From the NCBI GenBank assembly GCA_027575805.1, contig JANBPU010000002.1, forward strand, positions 310,001 to 374,000: a DNA stretch of 64,000 nucleotides. The letters are read 5' to 3'. The stretch comes from Mycoemilia scoparia (taxonomy: Eukaryota; Kickxellomycota; Kickxellomycetes; Kickxellales; Kickxellaceae). The position numbers and the translations under genes are program-made. This document shows, piece by piece, positions 1 to 10,092 of this stretch (position 1 is the stretch's first letter; each line of letters begins with the position of its first letter). The notes under the pieces were generated by a model. The model saw only the letters and a list, made by a program, of their open reading frames with translations. It was not told the DNA's origin and did not search any database.

Positions 1-146
1 GCACTGCGCACCGATTGATGGCATGCTGAACGCGCACCCTCTTCTCCTCAAGCAGCAGAAAGGCCGCTCTCTACGCACACGCACAGAACTACTGGCTCGA
101 TTGCTCCGGGCATTTCCTCCACCTCAAGAAAAATCTTTACACATAC
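1..146. other. Left edge, unresolved
   Basis: This stretch should hold the last intron and C-terminal exon of the AAA ATPase on the minus strand. In the minus frame of 29-113 a run ending in a stop codon looks like the family's ADL..LC..A helix, but no acceptor gives the right phase, so no exon is called. Confidence 0.3.
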
Positions 147-3100
147 CTGACCAGCCACCAGTGCGATCTACAAGAAATCCCAGAAACGAGTCGTCTACGA
201 CGGCAGCATCAACAGGCATCTTTGCAAGCTGTCCTTTTAGTATCTTGAGCCGTTGCTAGTAGCAGAAGCAGAGTAAATTCATGTGCAAAAATGTGAGACT
301 GCCATACACAAAGCACATATATGCAGGGATAAACAAGAAAAACCGGTTTGATCTGCCGCTCGCTTACTGTGGAGTCTGGGAGGTCGATGCTGATGTGAAC
401 GTCCAGTCGACCGGGCCTGACGATGGCAGGATCAAGCGTCTCCGGCCTATTGGTCACTACACACATGGGTACCCATATTGGCAGAGTCAGGTGACGAGCA
501 GCAAGGACCAAGTAGCTTCTGCTGGCCCAGTAGCATATTTTTATGCGGCCTCCGAGAAGCGCCACAAGAAAAATAGCCATAAGGCGATTACATAGTCGCT
601 AATATATGTGGCATGAGAGAACAATGGCTATGTGATGTAGTGCTTACCAGCAACGACTAGCACATCGGCAGTCTGGCGCTGTGCTGCTGTCTCCTTGGCC
701 TGGAACCCATCCATTTCTATCCAAAGATAGAGTAATATACATAGCACGTTATACTGCTGCTGCTGCTACTGCTAGCCCTTTCCAAGCTGATTTGCCTGCT
801 TTTCCAGAACCTAGTCTGGATGCACAGATCCTATCACCACACTCACCAATAAGAAGACTTGTCACTATTCTGTCCGAGGTATTTTCTGTGCTACTTCTTG
901 AGCCACGCCTTGGCGCCAAGTTATCAATCTATAAGTTGTGGATAGGTTGAGGGGTGTATTTTAGTTGACATATCAGATGGTGGCACGAACGGCAGGCAAT
1001 CCCAAACTAAATCTGCTGTTTTAGGGGTTTCATGAGAAGCCAATTGCACACACAAGCATGTGCGAACACTTGCCTGATCAAACACGAGAATACACGGCGC
1101 ACTCTGCCTTGCCTTGGAGAAGATATTTGCAATGGCCTTTTCTGATTCACCAACAAGCATTGATCGCAGCTGCGAGCTTTCGGTAAGAATGACATTCATA
1201 TCTAATTCGTTTGCCAGAGCGCAACAAAGAGCTGATTTTCCAACTCCAGATGGTCCGTATATAAGCACGCCCTTTGGTGGATCAATGCCTGCCTCATATA
1301 TTCCACTGGGGTTTTTGAATGGCTGTACCAGCGTATCCTATATAAACAGGCCGATAAATTAGCATCTGCTGTGATGCACAACAGTATTGGTTTCAGAAAA
1401 TATTAAAATTATTGAGCTGCGTTAAATAGCATTTTAAGTGTACCTTCAATTCTTTAATTTTATCTTCCATGCCAAATAAATCTTGGAAACGGATGGGAGG
1501 GATCTATCAAGAAAAACTTGTGTATTAATTACTTTACCACATGAATTTAGATAGAAGTAATTGCAATTCACTGGATGACTTACTTTAAGATGGTATTCCC
1601 CAAGAGCAGAGGGAGTGATTTTTGTCAATTCGTCTTCAAAACCCTTTAATGTGAGTCCAATTTCCTTTATTTGTATATAAAAATACACAAATCTGTCAAT
1701 AAACCATTATATATATATATATAATTCAATAAAAGTTTTGATATCTCTTTTTACCTCCAAGCTCTTTGAACGACTTGATGATCTAAGGAATGTCCGCATA
1801 CAAAGGTTTTGTAGATCTGCTGGAGAATAACCTTTTGTCCGTTGAGCCAAAATTTGAATAATTTGATTCCTGTCTTCCACACCTTGAAGTGGTATCTCTA
1901 TACAAAAGTTTAGGCATTGAATGTCATTCTTTTGCATTTTCGCAACAATCTACGTTATATGTTATCCAAATGAATGTGTATTTACTTTGTAGCATGATTT
2001 CCAGGACCTCTAGTCTTTGCTCCCAGGTTTGAATGCTCAGGTTGTATACTTTATCCAGCCGACCAGCCCTTGTGACCTGGCTTGGTATGTTGTGTTCAAG
2101 ATTTGTCGTCCCTGTAATGAATAAATACATTTCAATATTAAAATCTAGTGTCTATTTACCCCATTCTAATAGCACCCGTTGACATTGCTTACCAATAACA
2201 AATGTGTTTAGCGATTCATCAAGGAGTGTTAGCAGAAGTCCATAAAGCCTCCGTTCAACTATTTACAGTCAAAACAACGATAGTATAAACATACTCCAAG
2301 GACATTAAACATTATGAGTTGTACACTTTATAGTATCTTTAATGCCTACCATGTGCAGTTTGGCCTAATTTTTGGTTACATATTACTTCGATTTCTTCAA
2401 GCACGAGTATTTGTTGCTTATCTTTGTCAATCTGGAAATTCTTTATAAGAATTTCTTCAGACTTTCCTTCCTCTACAAGTTATTTTAAAGTAATAATTTC
2501 ATGATGTGCTTAAATTTAAATATTTACATATACAATTCGAACGTGTTAAACTATGAAATGCAAGTATTTAATAGTAGTAATAATAATAATCCTACCAGAG
2601 TGAAATATGTCTGGGCATCTAATAATTTTGTAGCTAAACCCACTGTTCTCTAAAAAGTTCATTATCAGTCAGATAAAACATCTACATATGTGATCAGCGA
2701 TTTCAATACAACTATTCATAGGTCTAACACTTGTTGGAATCCTACCTGAGATGGTTTTTGCCAACAGTGACTTTCCACTTCCTGGGCTTCCTGCTAATAT
2801 GATCCCTGCAGATGGGCGCTGTAAATTGTTCTTGTGTGCAATTCCAAAGTTATCAAGTTGCTGGACAATCTTTGTTACAACTGAACGCATCCCACCAACC
2901 CTGGAAGTGACCGATTCTACTTTCACGCACATCTGCGAGTCTTCAAATGTTGAAAACCTATGTCCGCAATGTATAATAGCCCAAAATCCTTTGTCTGATC
3001 CTGAAATAAGCCTCTTTCTAGAAACCAGTTAATCAGGCCCTACTCACGATGTTTGAATAGAAAACTTAATAGAACATCCTGATGTAAAATGATGTCTTTA

Positions 3101-3212
3101 AATATGCCTTGCGCAGCGATTATGGGTATACCTTCTTTTCATCCAGTTGCTTGATACCAATGAGCACTTTCTTTTGAGGCCAGACAAAGATCCGCTCTGA
3201 TTGACTGCACAT
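147..3212 (-). CDS. Tandem AAA ATPase, AFG2B/SPATA5L1-like, 3' end not resolved
   Basis: Fifteen exons keep one reading frame: 3132-3212, 3048-3078, 2746-3000, 2596-2649, 2350-2472, 2193-2258, 1986-2111, 1755-1897, 1584-1664, 1444-1503, 1074-1337, 847-928, 648-716, 368-456, 147-255. That is about 544 codons, and the C-terminal exon lies in or beyond 1-146. The N-terminal part is short (about 60 residues). D1 has Walker A GSPGSGKS (about 108-115), a Walker B that reads ILVLEE, and arginine finger RAGRLD. D2 has GPSGVGKS (about 368-375), the second-region motif LVGESEKA, Walker B ILVFDQ-ID, and [18 protein letters not shown]. The D2 context and the spacing before TNRP resemble SPATA5L1/AFG2B, a family tied to cytosolic pre-60S maturation. 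That family assignment is inference; CDC48, AFG2 or PEX1/6 relatives are less likely. The Gln at the D2 catalytic Glu position is odd. The intron at 929-1073 uses a GC donor. Confidence 0.8.
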
Positions 3213-3582
3213 CACAAGGTTCTTGGCATGCCTATTTAATAATCATCCACCCCCCTTTCCATCACTTTATTTATTTCCAACCCTCAGTCTTTCCCATTTT
3301 TGTCTGCATTTTTACCTCTACTTGATAGAGTTTGTAAAGTATTCTTTTTGACTATAGTATTACTTTCGACTATATAAATATACTATTAGTATAATAAGGA
3401 TATAGGTAATGGGTGGTGGTGCATTTATTCCTATGAATAACGATAATTCAGAGTACTGCGTAAGCTGTCTACACATGTATACCATATAAATGTATGAATG
3501 ACTATAGCTTTAGCCATAAGGACCAACTTTGCTGAACGTAATATTCTCTTATTCTAACTGCCGAACTGGGTGGTTATGATAG
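3213..3582. promoter_or_regulatory. Divergent intergenic promoter region
   Basis: These 370 bp separate the start codons of the AAA ATPase (minus) and the Rab GAP (plus). The sequence is AT-rich, with a pyrimidine-rich stretch near 3250-3320. No TATA box with convincing spacing is seen for either gene. A shared bidirectional promoter is the simplest reading. Confidence 0.4.
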
Positions 3583-6500
3583 ATGGTGGGTCCTGATACA
3601 GAGAAGCTAGGGCTCCTTTACTCCAAGAGCAAAGTGTACATATACCGCTCAAATAAGGAAGGCGATCGGATTCCTGGATTTATTTGCCTAGTTCAAGGAG
3701 TGAGTTGCTATTATATAGATTAATATATGGGGGGAATGCAAACCATAAAGTCTTGAGAAACTTTCCTAAACACCGCATATACCTAATTATAGGGAAGTCC
3801 GAAAAAATACTACCTAGCATGGACCCCTGAGGCTCTTTTGCCAGAAAAGGATAGAGAATCCTACGTTCAAGTGGAGCTGTATCCTAATTTGAGCGAACCT
3901 CGAGATCATGTCAGCGGCATCAAGGACCGCCTAAAAACCATGACCCTAGATGATACTAATGGCAAGTTATAAACATATATTTGGAGACAGATAAATACGT
4001 GACTCTAAGCATACATTGTGTCTGACCAGGTTTTTTTGTTAACACGCGGGCCATGTATATAGATGACTTGGTTGTAATTTCAAGCACTCCGCTTCAGCTA
4101 TCAACTTGCACTTCGGCGACATCCTATACATTCTGCGAGCCCTTGGATCAGATTGGATCGTTGCTTGTTCAGCCGCCATCCTTTACACACTGGTATGGCT
4201 CTGTCATTGTTACATTGCAGTCCGGGACGGCCCTTCCCCCATTGTGGTTTCATGATGATGAAAGCGCTAGCAGAATCATTGGCCAGACAAGGCATTGGGG
4301 CGGGGATGAGCTGGTTGCCAAGCTTTCATCTCTTGTAGAAATAAAGCTGTAAGTATACATTCGCATCTTGACGGATTTCTCGTATTAGCATTTATTAAAG
4401 GATCTAATGTCTTTGAATTGCGATCAATTCCTATTGCAATAGATCGACTCGTAACCCCAACTTGTACCTTCTCAATAATTCGGATCTGAGGCAGGAGGAA
4501 AAGGCTGCTCAAGCAATAGCAAACCTTACCAGCAGCGCCAGTACACCTCAAGGATCTGGCGGTGCTGGCCTTGACATTTCCAGAGTTTCAGCAAATCTCC
4601 CTGATATGCAGCCATTTGTCAAACAGGCTAAGGAGTGGCAATGGAACATGCTTGAGCAATTCTCACGTATAACGCGGGTGGTTAGAGATGCTACATGTAA
4701 GTTCTAGGTTTATCCATTAAACACATATATTTATACTGGTCAAGCCTAAAAGAATTGTGTGTCATGTTATTATAAATAGCAAAATTCCAGGAGCAGCCTT
4801 TGGGAAAAAGAATTGTTCCCATGCTTCCAACTGCTATACGCCCATTGGGGACCCCAACCGATGCAGCTGATGGATCTATCGAATATGAGAGTGCCCGTCT
4901 ATATCTTGCACGCTGGGCTGCACAGAATATAATGAGGAAACACGATGAGGGATTTAATAGCCAAAATGACCTAATTACTGGTAATGAAAGGCTGTCTTCA
5001 GCCGATGGAGCCAAAAGCAATAGCTTTCACAGTGTTTGGGAAGAACTGGTTAATGAGATGGGAGAGCTTGGTTCATTTGAAGTTCTCAGTGTAAGTAATC
5101 AGTAATATTAAGGAAGAGTTGCCAACTACCATTGTATAATTTGAATACTTACTACAAAGACAAATAATTGTTGTAGACCAACCAAACGGCTAAATTGCCA
5201 GAACCTCTCCAAGGAAACCTACCCCTTTCTGCTGAAGGGTGGTTTTCCAAGTTTAGTCCAAAGTATGGCGACAATTCTGATGAAGTACTTCAAGTTGATA
5301 AAGATGTTGTCTTGAAAGAAATATTTGCTGGAGTAAGCTACAAAACTCTAATCAGATTTATTACCATTAATGTAATGAACTGGATTGTGAATCTAACCTT
5401 GCTGTTTGTTTAACATTTTAGGGAATTGAAGAGGACATTAGACCAGTTTTGTGGAAATATCTACATGGAATATATCCATGGAAAAGCACAGATTCAGAAA
5501 GAAAAGTCATTGATTCACAACTAAGGTAACTTAAATACTGTTCCAGTATATATATATATATATTAAACCGATTGAAAGACTTACCATTGTAATAAATGTT
5601 TTTATAGTGATGAATATTGGAAGATCAAGTCAAGCTGGGTAAGCAATTCTAGCTTGAAGGAGACCAAGGACTATCAGGAACAAGTTTCACGCATAGGTAA
5701 ATCCCATTTTATTTAAGGATTTTCTAGTTCTACAACCAGCTTATTAAAATTGACTCTGATTGGTTAAATTGCATTTATAGACAAAGATGTCCTGAGAACA
5801 GACAGACAAGTATCCATATTTTCCGACAACGAGAATCACAGCACCTCTCCAGATCCTCACATCCGCCAAAGCTCTGACGGTCTTCCAAGCACAAACTCGA
5901 GTCTTGAACAGATGAAGGACATTCTCCTTACCTACCACTATTATGACAAGGCACAGCTTGGTTATGTTCAGGGAATGAGCGACCTTTTGGCCCCCATATA
6001 TGCTGTAATGCTCGATGAACCAACATCTTTTTGGTGCTTCGTTGCCTTTATGAAGAGAATGGTAAGTATATGTGACAAATAACTGATTGATGTAATTTTA
6101 TCCTTGAGTGGGTATACTGAACAGTTTTTTCTATATTTTCATGCAGAGGAGAAACTTTGTTTGTGATCAAAGTGGAATGCATGAGCAATTGAATCTCATG
6201 CGTGAACTGGTAAAGATCACAAATCCTCAGTTCTACCAGCATCTGGGTAAGTTTTGTTAAAATACCACAAACTTGCAAAGTACTCGTTAGGGCATTAAAA
6301 CCACTAATAAATTTCAATTGTGTGTGTGTGTGTGTGTGTGTGTGTGNNNNNNNNNNTCTGAATGTCTTCAAAAGTAAATTCTCGTTTGAACCAAATCAAG
6401 AGCCACCGATTCTGACAACATGTTTTTCTGCTTTCGGTGGCTCTTGATTTGGTTCAAACGAGAATTTACTTTTGAAGACATTCAGAGGTTGTGGGAAGTT

Positions 6501-6941
6501 TTATGGACTGATTATCTGAGCGACCAGTTTGTACTCTTTGTTGCTCTTGCTATTCTCCAAAGACATGCTGATATTATAATGGATCATCTTTGTCGCTTTG
6601 ACGAGACACTCAAGTATATTAATGATTTGTCCGAAACAATTGACTTGCGAGATACCCTCAGGGACGCTGAGATGTTGTTCTATAAACTTGAATACCGTCT
6701 AAATCAGGTTGAAGAGAAAGCTCAAGAAAATGGGCCTGACACTGGCTTGCTAATCGATTTGGATGATACCAAACCAAATACAAGCACCAAACGCCCATCA
6801 AGAAAAGGAAAAGAAAGGGAAGATGACAATAACAGGCCAGAGGGCCCTCCCAAAGAAACAACAGAGCCAAAGGCCCCACAAATCCCCCAACAAGTACTAG
6901 ATCTCTTTAAGAAGAGAAAGCTTCCTCATCAGCAACAATAA
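3583..6941 (+). CDS. GYP7: TBC-domain Rab GTPase-activating protein, Gyp7/TBC1D15 type (interrupted by assembly gap)
   Basis: Exons are 3583-3699, 3793-3961, 4030-4348, 4443-4696, 4780-5090, 5177-5332, 5422-5525, 5608-5696, 5781-6061, 6147-6246, then a final exon whose 5' end is lost (readable from about 6409 to 6941). The N-terminal part matches the Gyp7 Rab-binding region (starts MVGPDTEKLGLLYSKSKVYI; later IPGFICLVQG). The TBC domain starts near GGIEEDIRPVLWKYL. The arginine finger lies in IDKDVLRTDRQ (5781 on) and the glutamine finger in YVQGMSD. FFCFRWLLIWFKREF and LWEVLWTDY are typical of TBC1D15/Gyp7. The protein would accelerate GTP hydrolysis on Rab7-class GTPases at endosome or vacuole membranes. 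The tail is basic and disordered. Intron 2 (3962-4029) is GC-AG. Ten Ns and an inverted repeat remove the acceptor of the last intron. Confidence 0.92.
6321..6346. repeat. (TG)13 microsatellite at the gap edge
   Basis: Thirteen TG dinucleotides run into the N gap, so the true repeat length is unknown. The repeat probably caused the assembly break. Confidence 0.97.
6347..6356. other. Assembly gap (10 N)
   Basis: Ten Ns follow a GT dinucleotide tract and precede an inverted copy of downstream exon sequence. The gap sits in the last intron of the Rab GAP gene, and its length is probably nominal. Confidence 0.98.
6357..6486. repeat. Perfect 53-bp inverted repeat with 24-bp spacer
   Basis: Bases 6357-6409 are the exact reverse complement of 6434-6486, with spacer 6410-6433. 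The right arm is coding (residues RWLLIWFKREFTFEDIQ of the TBC domain), so the left arm is a mirror copy of an exon. The position against the N gap suggests a snap-back chimera carried into the assembly and not a genomic palindrome. Confidence 0.95.
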
Positions 6942-7431
6942 CTGTAGTTTTTATCATGGCACGTTTATATTTGTTTTATACTAGCTTTACATTTTAACCT
7001 CTTGACAATATACTCAACAGCATATGGCAAGATCTCCACCAAAAAGAAACAGATGAATACCCCTACACAATCTCTGCAAATTACCCCATAGACTATACAT
7101 TTTAGCTGGAATCTTGGTGATGACCTGCTAGTATTTGGAGGAATATTCTAAGTGCCCCTTTAGAGGAGACTACTCTGTCGTATAGGTGATTCTTTTTGAA
7201 TGGCTACTAATTTTTACTAGTAGACCAGCTTCATCATGCATATTGGCCAGCCTATATTATCATTGATAAATGCATTGTCATGTATGGTATACATTTAGCC
7301 CTTCAAAAATAATCGCCTATATATATATATTTTATTTATTTATTAAAATCAAAGTTGTGTTGTTGTTTGAAGAAAGGCTGGGCAAAGATTGAAGAATGAA
7401 TGAGTGAAAATGTGATATGATGGATGTTTGT
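6942..7431. other. Convergent 3' intergenic region
   Basis: The 3' ends of the Rab GAP and cullin genes face each other here. Apart from the MITE copy at 7181-7322 and an AT tract near 7320-7345, nothing gene-like is seen. Confidence 0.6.
7181..7322. mobile_element. MITE-like element, subfamily A
   Basis: The terminal inverted repeats are imperfect: the left end TATAGGTGATTCTTTTTGAA pairs with the right end TTCAAAAATAATCGCCTATA. Internal sequence (ttttactagtag, tcattgataa) matches the copy at 49750-49871. It has no coding capacity and is about 140 bp. The class of transposase that mobilised it cannot be told. Confidence 0.7.
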
Positions 7432-10092
7432 TTAAGGAACATATTTGAGAATGTTTGGGTCGTTTTCATCTCTCTCAATGAATTCTCGGTCAATGATCGA
7501 CTCTAGTCTCTTTTTAACTTCAGGAACCTGAATAGGGAGAAGGTTAAAAACAATATTAGTTGTCAATTGCATGACTGCTAAATAATGGAATATACAAGTG
7601 ACCATTTAAAAGATTGCACATACCGTGACAAGATACTTGACATCAGATAAAACTTTGTTGATGAGTTCTGAATGCTGCAGTGTTTTGTTAACTTTCATTA
7701 TCTTGACAATAACTGCATCTAGCTTGTAGTTGCGATCAAGGTGGACCTTAGCTTCGACATGCTTCTCTTCTCCAGACTTTTCTTTTTGCTCTGTTTCATA
7801 CAAAACAACGCGGACCGAGGGATATGTGAATCCATAGTTGACCTGGAATTCATCCTGGTTCGAAATGTTGATTTCCTTTATAATGCAAATCACACACATA
7901 TACCATCCGTGTTGGTGAAATATTCGCTTAGAGTTCCAGACATATATAGCATTTAGTATTTAAAGTCTCGACACTTACTGTCTTAGGTGGGGGCAAAGAT
8001 ACCCTATGAATAATAGGTGCCTTGCTGCCAGAAAGAGATAATAAAGTCTTTTTCAATACATCATCCGGCATTCCAGTAACTTCCTTTATGCTTTCATATG
8101 TGTATATGTCTTGACTCCTGAACATATTCAGAACCAGTGCTTGATACTGGGTAACAAACAGCTCTTTTTTGCCACCCAAAAAGCTGGCATGAATAACCGC
8201 GGTTCCAAGCTGTGGCAACCATGTCAATTTCTTGTGATCGTTTTTCTTTTTGTATTTTTCTTCAAATTGCTGGTGTAGCTTTTCAAGATCTGGCGGCAAC
8301 TTGACTTCTTCGCGCTTATATGTTGGCCAGTATTTTCTGTTCAGTGTTAGGACATTGAAAGAAGGGCCTGAAGCGGTTCCTCTCTTTGACTTCATGAATT
8401 CTTCCATGATTTGGCCTGATATGCCAATGTCCTTCAGCATCCCTTCAAGTTTAGTAGTGAATGTTTCGCCACACTCTTTCTTCAGCTTTGTCAGAACAAG
8501 CATTTCTAGGTCGCGAGATGCGCTATTACCATATAGAAGTCGAATGGCAAGATCATGCTTGTAGTATGCCTCGAACATGTCTTTACCGTGGATAAAACGG
8601 AACAATACTAGGATACGATCAAGTATGTCGTTAAGCTCCTCATCAGATACCAATGTGTTGCCTGAGCGCAAGTATTTGTCGAGAAACTTGGCAATAAGTT
8701 TGGCCGGTCTGCTTTTATTGGCATTGATGAATGACTCAAAGGCCTCCTTGAGTGAATGTTGGAATTTGGGGTTCGACTGGAAGCAAACCTCAAGGAACGA
8801 ATCCAGGTGTGACTTGAAGCTGAGTATTTGATTGACAAGCGTCGAATCAATACTAGGATCGTTAACCATCTTCAAACCAGTATTCTTTATGAAAACTGTC
8901 CAGTAAATACGAAGAACATCCAACTTCTCAACAGCATCAAGCAGAGTGTAGAGTCTAGCAACATCGTCTTTGAGTTCCTTCTTCATCATCTGCTCAAACC
9001 CAAGATCAAGAATCCTGGTTACATGTTCACGTATAAGTTTCCCTTGGGTCTCGAAAACCAGCTTCTGCTTTGATTCTGGATCCAGATATGATTCTGCACG
9101 ATCCTTTTCTTGATTTATACGGTTTTCTGCATGCAGGATGAATTGTGGAACATTGATGGAAGACAATGCCGAACTACTAGATGCTGTTGTCGCTGCTGTA
9201 GGACTGATATTACCAATATCTTGAACCAAAGAATCTGACAGGCGCTTTCCTTCTTGTGAATAGTATGTGCGTGTTTCTTTAATAAGTGCTGGGAAGAAGT
9301 ATGAGAAATACAATCCAAGTTCAGTGTACATATTTACGACACCCCGAACAACATCTCTGTCTATGGATTTTCCATCTCTCTCCCACTCAACAACCTTGAG
9401 GACAGAATTGAGGATATAGCCACTGAGCTCATTACTTTCCATGAGTTTCTCTTTGAGTATGCTCAATCCAAGATCCCAAATAGGCAGCACGTTGGAACTC
9501 TCGGAATTAAGAGAGCGATCCAGATACAGAAATATCAACCTTATTAGTTTCAAGTCCTTTGTGTACTTTGACCATAATCTGTCAACTAGAGTCAAGAACC
9601 CCAAAGGATCCGGATTAGTACTAGAAAGCACAATTTAAAAGTAAGTGAAAGTTGTAATATATATTTACAAGATAACAGGCAAGCCTAACAATTTAAGTTC
9701 CATTTACTTACATATGTTGCTGCAAATCAGAAAGCTGGTTACGTGTGTGCAAGCTTATCACATCATTGAGATTATCATAAAGCAAATTCGAATAATTGTG
9801 GATGCACAATGTCTCGCAAAACTAAATAGTCATAGCCAAGATTGTTAAAATCTGAGTTATACAATAATGGTGCTGTACCTATATTGCTCTAAAGCCTTAT
9901 TACCCTGTAAAGCACTTCTACATTGTAGTTAGGAAGACCCCTACTATGGATATCGTTAATGGCTGATTTTAAAGTGCCCCACGATTGCTCAAAATAGTCA
10001 TCAGGCAACCTTGGCTGTGTTCTCAAGGGCGACAAGCGAATTTTCCTTGGCGTGGACGAACTGACAATCATAGAATCAACCGTACTAAACAT
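7432..10092 (-). CDS. CUL4: Cullin-4, scaffold of a CRL4 ubiquitin ligase
   Basis: Five exons, 9904-10092, 9712-9821, 7979-9620, 7624-7875 and 7432-7527, give 762 residues, about the length of animal CUL4A. The N-terminal helix region (PRKIRLSPLRTQPRLPDDYF, LLYDNLNDVI) would bind the DDB1-type adaptor. Cullin repeats follow (IWDLGL, EVCFQ, AFESFIN), then the cullin-homology stretch VLFRFIHGKDMFEAYYKHDL and LTKLKKECGETFTTKLEGM, which favour CUL4 over CUL1 and CUL3. The C-terminal winged-helix and Nedd8 domain contains VIVKIMKVNKTL, where the Lys of IMK aligns with the neddylation site, and ends IIDREFIERDENDPNILKYVP. ATG at 10092 is chosen because an upstream in-frame extension starts only with TTG. 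Substrates are not visible from sequence. Confidence 0.93.

Noticed and set aside
6420..6941. Separate 173-residue gene starting MFFCFRW
   Set aside because: It is the last exon of the Rab GAP. The apparent start arises only because the gap and mirror repeat removed the upstream exon edge.
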